44,774 nucleotides of DNA from assembly GCA_026770575.1 (NCBI GenBank), contig MU657171.1, positions 118,109-162,882 on the forward strand, written 5' to 3'. The position numbers and the translations under genes were made by a program. Positions 19,177 to 28,171 of this stretch are shown piece by piece. Source of the stretch: Pelagophyceae sp. CCMP2097. Taxonomy: Eukaryota > Sar > Pelagophyceae. Every line of letters starts with the position of its first letter. The first letter of the stretch is position 1. The notes under the pieces are model-generated. The model searched no databases. It was not told where the DNA came from and was given only the letters and a program-made list of their open reading frames with translations.

Positions 19177-22113
19177 TCAGTAGTCGGCTTCGCCGTCGCC
19201 CCAACCGAAGCCGGCCCAGTCGCCTTCTTCCGAGTCGTACTCGGGCTCCGCCTCGCTGTAGCTCGTCGCGCTCCCCCAGAGGTGGCCGCGCGCGCAGATG
19301 CGGATCTGGGCGTCGTGCAGCTCGTCGGGCTGCGTCATCTGCACGTAGAGGTGCATCGGGAGGAGCCGCACCAGGGCCGACGCCTCGCCGCCGTCGCGCA
19401 ACGGGCGCGCCGACCCGTCGACGAGCCCCGTCGACGGCGCGCCGCACGCCGGGCACGCCTCGCCGCGCCAGGCTTCTGGCTTCTCGCCGGCCCAGAGGCC
19501 CAGGGCCCATGCTTCACCGAAGAGCGCGGCGTCGTTGCAGACGAGGTGGACACGCTGCGTCAGTTGGCCGCGGAGGCATTCGGCGTGGCGCGTCAAGCCG
19601 GGGCCGTAGGCCTCGGAGAAGCAGCAGGCGCGCCAGACGGCGGCGCTGGGCGAATCTCGCACGGCGATGAACGGGCACCCGTGCCGCTCGCACTTCTCGA
19701 CGCACACCACTCGGGGAAGCGGAAGTCGGATGGTCCCCGGGATCTCCAGCTCGGCGAGGCGGTTCGGCCCGCACGGCGCGTCGTCTTCGCGCGGCGCGCC
19801 GCCGAGCATTTCGCGCGGCGCGTCGTCGACGTCACCAACGTCGTCGCGCGTCGGGCCGTCGACGTTTTCGCGCTGCCGGCGCGCCGCGGCGCCCCATTTA
19901 AGCGGCAAGATCCACGTGCGGGGGGAGGCGACGTCGTCGTGCTCGACGTTGGGCGCCACGCGCGCGCCGGCCTCGGCGATGACGACGCGGCCGCGGAACG
20001 CGGCCAGGAGCGGCGCCGCGCGTTGTGCGCGCGCGTTGTGCGCCGCCGCGGCGTGCGTCGCCTTGGCGCGCCAGTCGGCGCACAGGTCGACGACGACCGC
20101 CGCCGCCGGTAGCGCGAGCGCGCAGATGCGCGCCAGCAGCACCGTCGGCAGCCGCTTCAGCAGGCAGCCCGGCGCGTCGTGCCGCGCCCCGAGCAGCAGC
20201 ACGCGGACCCGCGAGTCGCGCGAGCACGCTGCCACCTGCGCGGGCCGGGTCGCGGAGGACAGCGTCCCGACGACGTTTGAAGAACGTCGCTCGAAAAACG
20301 ACAGACGACGGACGACGTTTGAAGAACGACGCTCGACTGACGACTTGTCGAAAGACGCTGCCCGCGGTGCCGGCGGCGGCTCGAGGAACGTGAGCGGGCC
20401 CGCGTAGACGGCGACGGCGGCGGTCGCGCCGTCGGGACCGGCCACGACGGCGCTCTGGGCGTCTATGACGACGCGCGGCCGCGCCGGCGCCACGGCGGCG
20501 TCTGCGCCGTCGAGGTTGACGCAAATCGCAGCCGCGCGCTCCGCCGGCGGCACCTCGACGGAAATGGTGGAGCGGACGAGCGCAAGCGAGGCGCCGCAGT
20601 CCACGATGGCGCCGGTGCTGTGCGCGGTAAACGTCGATTCGCGGAGGACGGCGTCGCCGCAGACCCGTAGCCCGGGCGTCGAGCCGCGCACGCGGCAGCG
20701 GACGGCACAGCCGTCGACCTCGAGGAGCGCTCCTCTGTCCACCTTTAGGAAGTCGCATTCGAGCGCCTGCGACGACACGGACTTTGCGAGCGTGACGTCC
20801 AGGCCGGCGAGGCGGCACCGGTCCTGGACCTCGACGGGGACGTCAAAGGTGATGCGCGGCCTTTCGGCGCCGGACTGCGCGACGACGTCGACGTCGCGGA
20901 TGACGAAGCTCTTCGCCTCGCCCAGGAAGTGGCCCGCCACCGCCGGGCCGCCGCCTGTGCCCACGAGGACCGTGTCGCCCGGCCGGGCGTCGTGGAGCGC
21001 GGCCTCGAGGGCCGAGAGGCCGAGGGCCGCAAAGTCGGAGGGCGAGTAGACGCAGGCGCCCGGCGGCGACGCCCCCGCGTCGCCGACGAAGCGCAGCGCC
21101 CGGCGCGTGGCCGCCTCCTGGAGCCGTGTCCACCCGTCGAGGGCGGCGCGCACGGGCCGCGCGTCGGCGACGGTGTCGCGGCGGCGCGAAACGAGGCGCA
21201 CAGCGACCGTCACCTCGGCCGCCGCCTCGGGCTTCTTCGTCTTGGCGGTAGCGCGCGACTTTGGCAGACGCGTCTCGTTTGCGTCGGCCGTGGACCGCCA
21301 GACGCCGCGGGCGTGGGACCAGGCCATCTGCAGGCCGTTGGCGCCATGCGGCGGCACGCCTTTTGGCCGGTCTTCCCACGTCGGTGCGCGCGCGACGCCG
21401 TCGGCGCCGTAGACGAAGTACTCGAAGCTGTCGAGGTCGAGCCAGTCGAAAGATCCGTCGCCGTAGACGACACGCGAGAGGCCGTCGCCACGGTACTCGG
21501 CCACGGTGGCGCGTTTAGTGGCGCCCAGGCGCCCATCGTCCCGCACCTCGATTACGGCGCCGACGAGCGCGGCTCCGCGCGGCGGCCGCGCGTCCTGCAG
21601 GATGCCGCGCTCGACGACGACGGCGAGCGTCGTGTCCGCGTCCGAGCGCTCGTGCGCGACGATGAGATCGGCGACAGTGTGCGCCAGCGACGTCTTGGAC
21701 GGCGTGCCCGCAATCTTGCGGCCCGATGAGATCAAAGCCGCCTTGAGCTCCGTGGCCCGGAGCCCATCGAATGCGCCCGAGACCTCGAGGCGCACCGCGG
21801 CGAGGCGCCACGCCGCTTCGGCCACGCGGAGCCGCGCCCGCGCCGCCGCCACCTCCGGCGGCGACACGGAGCGGCCCTGGTCGTCGCGCGCCCGCAGGAG
21901 CGCCGAGACGTGCGTAACCGACGGCGGCTCCCACTCGTCCGACGGCCGCGCCCGCTGGTCCGAGGGCCGCTCCCGCCAATCCGACGGCCACTCCCGCCGG
22001 TTCGAGGGCATCACCGGCCGGTCCGATGGCGGCGCCCGCCAGTCCAAGGGCTGCGCCGGCCGGCTGGAGGCCGATCGCGTCCGGCCCACCCCGATCCGGT
22101 CATGAGTCGGCAT
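19177..22113 (-). CDS. Large multidomain protein with beta-helix-like region and Cys/His-rich C-terminus
   Basis: A single open frame of 978 residues that I cannot assign to a named family. In order: an N-terminal run of PSD-type 7–8-residue repeats (PSNRREWPSDWRERPSDQRA); a helical segment resembling a SAP domain (LRATELKAALISSGRKIAGT); a Trp/Tyr-rich stretch (YGDGSFDWLDLDSFEYFVYG); then a region with the start-up signature of pectate-lyase-like right-handed beta-helices (ARPGDTVLVGTGGG followed by short turns such as FVIRDVDVVAQSG and RLAGLDVTLAKS). Next is a putative F-box-like helix (CLLKRLPTVLLARICALAL). The C-terminus has Cys/His clusters (CVEKCERHGCPF, CPACGAP, ICARGHLWG) that could bind zinc. 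The start is the first ATG in frame (MPTHDRIGVG); MPSNRREW is an alternative. Function unknown. Confidence 0.65.
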   Translation of the reverse strand: MPTHDRIGVGRTRSASSRPAQPLDWRAPPSDRPVMPSNRREWPSDWRERPSDQRARPSDEWEPPSVTHVSALLRARDDQGRSVSPPEVAAARARLRVAEAAWRLAAVRLEVSGAFDGLRATELKAALISSGRKIAGTPSKTSLAHTVADLIVAHERSDADTTLAVVVERGILQDARPPRGAALVGAVIEVRDDGRLGATKRATVAEYRGDGLSRVVYGDGSFDWLDLDSFEYFVYGADGVARAPTWEDRPKGVPPHGANGLQMAWSHARGVWRSTADANETRLPKSRATAKTKKPEAAAEVTVAVRLVSRRRDTVADARPVRAALDGWTRLQEAATRRALRFVGDAGASPPGACVYSPSDFAALGLSALEAALHDARPGDTVLVGTGGGPAVAGHFLGEAKSFVIRDVDVVAQSGAERPRITFDVPVEVQDRCRLAGLDVTLAKSVSSQALECDFLKVDRGALLEVDGCAVRCRVRGSTPGLRVCGDAVLRESTFTAHSTGAIVDCGASLALVRSTISVEVPPAERAAAICVNLDGADAAVAPARPRVVIDAQSAVVAGPDGATAAVAVYAGPLTFLEPPPAPRAASFDKSSVERRSSNVVRRLSFFERRSSNVVGTLSSATRPAQVAACSRDSRVRVLLLGARHDAPGCLLKRLPTVLLARICALALPAAAVVVDLCADWRAKATHAAAAHNARAQRAAPLLAAFRGRVVIAEAGARVAPNVEHDDVASPRTWILPLKWGAAARRQRENVDGPTRDDVGDVDDAPREMLGGAPREDDAPCGPNRLAELEIPGTIRLPLPRVVCVEKCERHGCPFIAVRDSPSAAVWRACCFSEAYGPGLTRHAECLRGQLTQRVHLVCNDAALFGEAWALGLWAGEKPEAWRGEACPACGAPSTGLVDGSARPLRDGGEASALVRLLPMHLYVQMTQPDELHDAQIRICARGHLWGSATSYSEAEPEYDSEEGDWAGFGWGDGEADY
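20269..20336 (-). repeat. Two 26-bp direct repeats inside the beta-helix protein gene
   Basis: The 26-mer beginning gacgacgtttgaagaacg occurs at 20269–20294 and 20311–20336 with one mismatch. In the protein it gives two ERRSSNVV units around RRLSF. It sits in a linker between the beta-helix and the F-box-like helix. Confidence 0.85.
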
Positions 22114-22336
22114 TCCGCAAGCTCGAAAGCGTCGATGACACAAATGCACAAAGATCTGTTCCGCGGGACGCAGGGGGGCCTTCCCCGCCGGGCGGCCCGG
22201 CCCGCTGCCGCGCCGGAGGACCCGGCGACCCCGGCTCGCGCGCGCGTGGCCAAGAGCAAAAGCGGGGCGCCCGGGAGCGTTTGCGGCGGCGGGGCCTTTG
22301 GCGTGCAAGCATGGGCCTGTTTAGGACTTACAGCGC

Positions 22337-24731
22337 TCAGGCCTTTGCGGCGCGGAGGCGGCGGACTTCGTCGCGGAGGCCGGCGATGGTCTGCCTCGCT
22401 GCCGCGGCGTCGTCGGCGAGCGTGTCGCGGTCCTCGAGGGCGCGCTGCAAGTCGCGGCCGTGGGCGGTGGCGCGCGCGGCCGCCCCGCGCGCCGCGTTGC
22501 CCTCGGCCTGCAGCTCGCGCGTCAGCTCAACCCAGTGCGCGATCTCCGCCGCGTACTCCTCCGTCAGCGCGCGCTCCGCAACGAGCTTCGCCTCGCTCGC
22601 TTTAAGCCGGTCCGCGACCTCCCACAGGGCTTCGTCCTTGACGTCGACGGCCTCGGCCCAGCCGCGCGCCGCCGCGGCCGCGTCGAGCCGCTCGTCGAGC
22701 TCGCGAGGCAGCACGCGCTCCGGGTCCGCGTCGGGCACGTGCCTAGCGCGAAGACAGTCAGACGGGGCTTGACGAGCGAGTAGTCCACGAGCGGTGGTCC
22801 AGAAGGCGGGGGAGACGCACGGCGTGGGCCGCGCGGTGACGGTTTCCACTTCGTGGCAGAGCTCCGGAAAACGGTGGATGAAGCCGACCATGGACATGAG
22901 CGCAGCGCGACTGCGGCCCGTGCGCGCCTCGGCGTCGGCGCCGAGCGAGTCGGCCGCGTTGGAGATCTCGAGCGAGAGGCGGTCCACGCACTCAATCTCG
23001 GCGCGCAGCTGCTGCGCGCCGCGGCGCAGCTCCGCCGTGCGCGCGTGGTGGGCGTCGCGCAGGCGCGCGAGGACGTCGTCCGTGTCGCGCCTTGTCTCCG
23101 CCTCGATGCGCTCGTGGCGCCGGTCGAAGAGCTCGTGGCGCTCGCCGACGCACCGGCTCGCCGCGGCGAGGCGGTCGCGGCGCGGCAGCAGCTTGGCCAT
23201 CATGAGCTGCCGCAGCTTGCCCAGGCGCTCGCCGTAGGCGTCGGCGAGCGCCGCCACGTCGTGGCCCGCCGCGCGCGCCGCCGCTGCCGCGGGCGCCGTG
23301 AGCGGCGCGCCGCACGTCTCCGAGAAGTGCGTGTACTGCGGCGCCGCGGCGCCGAACGAAGCCGCGGGCGGCGGCGGCGCCTCCCAGTAGTCTTCGCGGC
23401 GCCGCGGTGGCCGCGCCTCCGGGTCCGGCGCGTAGCCGTAGCCGTCCACGGCCGGCGCCTCCAAGTACGGCGGCGGCGCGTCGTCGTCGACGCGGCGGTG
23501 GTGGACGTGCACCACGTCGGGCCGTGCGGCGTAGATCACGCGCTCGTAGTACGCGCCGCCGCCGCCGTCGTTGCCGCCGCGGTCGTCGGCGGGCGCCTGC
23601 GCCGCGCCGTCGCGCCTGTCGCGCCCGTCGCTCCCGCGGCCGCGGTTTTCGGCCCGCGGCGCGCCGTCGCCCTCGCGGCTCTCGCGGTCGTCGCGGCCAC
23701 GGTCGCCGCGGCCACGGTCGCCGGCCCGGTCGTCGCGGCCACGGTCGTCGGCCCGGTCGTTGCGGCCACGGTCGTCGGCCCGCGCCGCACCGTCGCCGTC
23801 CCGGCCGTCTCGCTTGTCGCGGCCGCGGTCGTCGCGGCCACGGTCGTCGGCGGACGCCCGTGCCGCGCCGTCGCCGTCGTGGCCCTCGCGGCCGCGGCCG
23901 TCGCGGTCGTCGGCGAACGCCCGCGCCGCGTTGTCGCCGTCGCGGCCGCGGCCGTCGCGGCCGCCACGGTGGTCGTACTGCGGCGGCTGGTCGCGGTGAC
24001 GCTCCTGCGCCGCGTGCCGCGGCGCCGCGGCCGGCGCCTCGGCGTAGTCGTCGTAGACCGGCTGCGGCGGACCCTGCCGACTCTGCCGCACCACCGGCTG
24101 CTGCTGCTGCTGCTGCTGCATCGGCGACTGCTGCTGCTGCTGCTGCTGCTGCTGCGGCTGTTGGTGCTGCTGCTGCATCGGCGACTGCTGCTGCTGCTGC
24201 TGCTGCTGCATCGGCGACTGCTGCTGCTGCTGCTGCTGCTGCATCGGCGGCTGCTGCTGCTGCATCGGCTGCTGCTGCATCGGCTGCTGCTGCATAGGCA
24301 GCGGCTGCTGTTGCATCGGCTGCATCTGCATCGGCTGCTGCTGCATCTGCTGCTGCTGCTGCATCTGCTGCTGCATCTGCTGGGCCACCGGGGCCATCGG
24401 CGCCGCGCCCTGCGGGAGCGGCGCGCCGAGCGAGTCGCCGAAGGGCGGCGGGAACCCCGTCAGCGTCTGCGTGTGCGCCATGCGCTCGGCCGTGCGGCCT
24501 TGCTCGTAGGCGTTGACCACGCTGCTGACATCCGGCCCGGGCGCCGACGGCGCAGGCTTCTCCTCCCTGGTCCTACTACGCACGGGGGCGCGCGTCCGGA
24601 CCGACCGCCGCGGCACCGCAAGCGCGCAAGCGAGAGGCGCGGGCGCACCTCGACCTCCTGCTCGACGTCGACTTCTTCTCTTTGGTGGAGCTGCTCGACT
24701 TCTTCTTCGGCGCCTTCTCCTTGGTGGGCAT
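22337..24731 (-). CDS. Poly-glutamine, Arg/Asp/Gly-rich coiled-coil protein
   Basis: Three exons (24731–24649, 24572–22821, 22742–22337) give 746 residues. The first exon encodes a Lys/Ser-rich basic start (MPTKEKAPKKKSSSSTKEKK), possibly a nuclear signal. A glutamine/methionine-rich tract follows (about residues 70–170), then a long RDDRGRD/GRDGDGAAR repeat region that is highly charged and probably disordered. The C-terminal half is helical, starting near ALADAYGERLGKLRQLMM and ending LRDEVRRLRAAKA. It has the heptad character of a coiled coil, and a Cys/Pro-poor centre (RFPELCHEVETV) breaks it. The 78-nt second intron is divisible by three and has no stop, so a retained version would also be readable. 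The overall make-up, sticky disordered segments plus coiled coil, is common in RNA-granule or centrosomal scaffolds, but nothing specific can be claimed. Confidence 0.75.
24098..24382 (-). repeat. CAG/CTG trinucleotide-rich tract encoding poly-Q/M
   Basis: Interrupted (CTG)n runs on the plus strand (CAG on the coding strand), with periodic cat, cgg and ggc interruptions, span about 285 bp. The longest pure CTG runs are seven to eight units. Such tracts are prone to length change. Confidence 0.92.
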
Positions 24732-25105
24732 CGTCCAGCCTCGACCGCCGACCTCGCGACGGAGGTTCCACCTTTTTCAAGTCAACCGCCCACAGGTGGA
24801 TTTGATTTGCGCATTCGTTTTTAAAAGGGAAATTTTACTTGGAACAATTGTACGAAGAAGGCACCTCCCGCGCCCGGGCGGGCCCGCGCGTGATGTGGAC
24901 TCGGCACCGCAGCAGCAGCAGGGTTGCCGCCGGGTCGTGTGGCGGTGGGGGTCGGATGTCGTTCGGTCTGTTCGCCGCGGCGGTGCGGCAAGACGACGGC
25001 CTCGGAAGCTGCGCCCCAAGACGGCATGTTCGACCCATCGACCGTATCTCGTTACGACGGCGGCTCCGGGGCCTTGCGGCACGCGATGCGTTAGCGACTG
25101 GTGCG
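24732..25105. other. Gene-free spacer between ankyrin and poly-Q genes
   Basis: About 370 bp lie downstream of the ankyrin gene and upstream of the poly-Q gene, both on the minus strand. I see no supported exon. A short A/T-rich stretch (tttttaaaagggaaattttact) lies near 24818–24840, close to the poly-Q gene start. Confidence 0.5.
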
Positions 25106-26417
25106 CTAGTCGACTGCGAGGTCGCCGAGCGCGGCGTCGACGTCTTCGACGGCGCCCTCGCTGACGGCCCCGAGGAACGCGCCGGGCGCGGCGGCCGGGA
25201 CGGCGTGTGAGTCGACAACGATTTCGCGGCCGCGGACGAGCATGAGCTGCGGGGCCTTGTAGTTGATCTGGCGCGGCGTCTCCGTGAGCCAGCAGCGCCA
25301 GCGGCCGTCGGGCGAGCGCTCGATGAGCTCGACCTCTACGCACTCGGAGATGTCCTCGTTGTCGTCCTCGTCGTCCTCGTCGTCGTAGGACGACTGGTCG
25401 TCGTCGTCGGCGGCGGCGGTGACGATGAGCTGCACGCGCGCGCCGTAGACGAGGTCGTGCGGCGCCACGGCGGCAAAGGCGCACTCAAAGTCGTGCGCGT
25501 CCATCGTCGGCAAGGCCCACGCGCGCGGGTCCAGCTCGGCGGAAGCGTCGTCCGCCGCGCCGAGGAGGCGGCAGACGAGGCGGTTGCGCCGCGGCAGCGG
25601 CGGCGCCGTCGGGCCGTCCTCGTCGTCGCTCTCTTCGTCCTCCGGCTCCTCGGCGTCCTCGGTGCCGTCGAAGCCCGTCGTCGCGAGGCTGAGCGGCGAC
25701 GCGCCGCTCGACGACTCGGCGCCGGCGTCGGCGCCCTCGCGCATGAGCACCTAGTAAGCGCGGCGGTCGACGTCGCGCTCCTTCATCACCCGTGGTGCCG
25801 TTGCCGAGCACGACGGCGAAGATGCCTTCTGCTGCCGCTCCCCGTGTCACTCGGTCGTTCCTTTTACAGTTTGGGCTTCCCGACCAGCATCCCCCCGACG
25901 CGGGCGTGCGCCTCGATGGCGTCGATCGCCATGCACTCGACCGCCTGGTGCAGCGGAGTCCGCTGAGCCGCGTCGCGCGCGTGCACGTCCGCGCCGGCGC
26001 CGACGAGCGCCTAGGCGCGCCGTCGCACGCGCCGCCGTCCGCGCGCGAGGCGCCCTGTGGAGCACAGCGGCGATGCATCGCACCTCGATGAGTTCGAGGC
26101 TCGTCGTCGCGCCGATCTGGTGCAGCGGCGTGCGCCCTTCGCCGTCGCGCTCGTCGACGGCGGCGCCGCGCGCGAGGAGCGCCTGGACGCACTCGAGCAT
26201 GTCCTAAGCGCCGGCGTCAGCCGGTGGCCGATGCGTGGCCCGGGCGCACCTCGCCGACGGCGATGTGGAGCGCCGTGCTGCCGTTGAGCATGTCGTCGCG
26301 CTCGGAGACGACTTCAGGGCAGCCGTCGATGAGCGAGGCGAGCGCTTCCGCGTCGCCGGTGAAGATGAGCCGGATCGCCTGCCGGAGCTGCGCCTGCGCG
26401 TCGGCGAAGTGCGCCAT
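25106..26417 (-). CDS. Ankyrin-repeat protein with acidic C-terminus
   Basis: The four exons are 26417–26250, 26203–26084, 26010–25885 and 25750–25106, all in phase 0, giving 352 residues. Ankyrin repeat motifs are split one per exon: NGSTALHIAVGEDMLECVQ, RGAAVDERDGEGRTPLHQIG, GAGADVHARDAAQRTPLHQA and REGADAGAESSSGASPLSLA. After the fourth repeat comes a strongly acidic segment (EEPEDEESDDEDG), then a folded-looking tail (DLVYGARVQLIVTA and ERSPDGRWRCWLTETPRQ) that I do not recognise. It contains a second acidic run. Ankyrin repeats mediate protein binding; no catalytic residues are visible. The start is the first ATG of a good exon. Exon-per-repeat organisation and all-phase-0 introns suggest growth by exon duplication. 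Confidence 0.8.
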
Positions 26418-26763
26418 GGCGCGCGGTCTATCGGCGCTGCCCTCTCGCTCGTGGAAGGCCCTTCTTGTCGCTCAGTTGACTCGAAGTTGTCCGACCTCGC
26501 ACTTGAGACGCGCGGCTTTAGCACTTTTCCTTTTGAGCCAAGAATTCGAAGAACGCGCGTTCGTGTACGCAACACCCCGTAGGATCACCGGGGCTGGCCG
26601 GCGAGCGGGAGGCAACTCTTTATTGGGATGCCCGCCGGATGGCGTCCGGTGACCCACGTATTGCTATGTGAATCGGAGCCAGGTCCCGCCGACAAAGTGT
26701 CGGGGGAGAGCGCCGGTGCGCGGTGGGTCGTGCACGGGCGTCGTCGTCGTCGGAAAGAGGCCG
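26418..26763. other. Spacer between PGRL1-like and ankyrin genes
   Basis: About 345 bp with no supported exon. It lies upstream of the ankyrin gene and downstream of the PGRL1-like gene on the minus strand. I see no repeat or clear signal in it. Confidence 0.5.
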
Positions 26764-28001
26764 CTACGCGGTCGCCGCGGCCGGCGCCGCGGCCAATTCG
26801 TCCGACTTCATCACCGTTGATACGCGGAGGTTCTCGCGCGTCACCGTGAGCTCCACCTTGCAGTTCCTACGCGACGGCGGCTCGAGGACACCCGCGCCTG
26901 CGCGTTTCTCCCGGCGGACGGAAAAACGGCAGGGGCGACTCACGAGCACGGCTGGACCGACTTGTCCGAGGGCCTGTGTGCAGTCGCGGTCAGATGGCAT
27001 GTTGCTCAAGCGGGGGGCGCCTCTCGGTTCTATAGACGTGCGCCCCCGGCGCCGCGGCGGTCCGTGGGACGCACCCGTCAACGCCGAGGATGTCGCCGAA
27101 GAAGATGCGCTGGTTGGCGCCGCACTCGGGGCAGTCGCCCTGCGCGATGAGCGGGTCCTTGAAGATGACGCGCTCCGTGATGACCTGGGCGAAGGCGAAC
27201 ATGATTGGCGAGCCGACGGCGAGGAGGGCGAGCGGGTTGAGGCCGCGCGCGCTGGGGATGAGCTCGTACGTGATGCCAGTCCACAGAATCGTCCCGACGA
27301 GGAACGCCGGCAAGTAGAGCAGCGTCTTGCGGAACGTGTCCTCTTGGAAGGTGACGGAGCAGACGCCCGAGTCGATGAAGCACCGCGGCTCCTTGGTCAC
27401 TGCGATTAACGAGTTCTGCGCCTTGAGCGACGCCTTGAGCTCGTCAAACTCGGCGTTGCTCTGCGATTGGGGCGGTGAGTATTAGGCGATTTCGAGGGAG
27501 TGGTGATGCGGCAGCCCGGCGGCGCTTTGGCAATTTTTATGGCACGGGGGCGGCGAGCGGGGTCTCACCATGATGGGCTCGCCAGAGGCGAACGAGGCCA
27601 TGGCCCCCAGGAACTTCGTCTCGTTGCGGCTCAGGACGGCATAGTCCGAGCCCTCCCAGACCAAATCCTCCTTGAGCTGGTCGAAGTCCGTGTCGTTGAG
27701 GACCTGGCGCCCGTCGAAATAATACGACTGGATCGCGTCAATAAACACGCGCTCCTTCTCCTTCAGCGAGAGCTGCGCCACCTTGCCGTCGGCGCCCATG
27801 ATCGTATACTCACCCGGCCCGCGCACCGCCGCGTTCGGCGCGCCCAGCGCGCGCGCCGAGCCTACAAAAACAAACGGTGGGGGGTCCGGGCGGAGACCGT
27901 CGCAAAAGACGCCGGCGCGCGCGGCGCCCGTTCCGCGCGGGCATCACGAGCGCGCCGGCCACCGCGGCGAGGCACACCACTCGCCGCACGCTGGCCATCA
28001 T
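26764..28001 (-). CDS. PGRL1: PGR5-like protein 1 (PGRL1) homologue, plastid cyclic electron flow
   Basis: The four exons are 28001–27911, 27861–27569, 27460–27075 and 26866–26764, giving 290 residues with matching phases. The core LKEKERVFIDAIQSYYFDG, FDQLKEDLVWEGSDYAVL, FLGAMASFASGEPIMSNAEF and DELKASL is the recognisable PGRL1 signature. Two hydrophobic segments (LLYLPAFLVGTILWTGITY and PLALLAVGSPIMFAFAQVI) and a CPECG motif follow. The N-terminus (MMASVRRVVCLAAVAGALV) is signal-peptide-like, as expected for a plastid bounded by extra membranes. In plants PGRL1 works with PGR5 at the thylakoid in antimycin-sensitive cyclic electron transport around photosystem I. The second C-terminal CxxC seen in plant PGRL1 is not evident: after CPECG only one Cys (GNCKVEL) is found. 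A missed exon in the 208-nt last intron cannot be excluded. Confidence 0.88.
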
Positions 28002-28171
28002 GGCGGTCCGCGCGTCCGGGGATCCAAAGTCAACTAGTATCAACTACCCGACGTGATGCAAATTTGGTCGACGCAAATGGGGTCGCCAAAATTAATATCA
28101 GAACAGTGGATGTTTACACATTTATGTCCAGCACGTGCCAATTCACAGGCAAGGAAGGTACCCTAGTCAAC

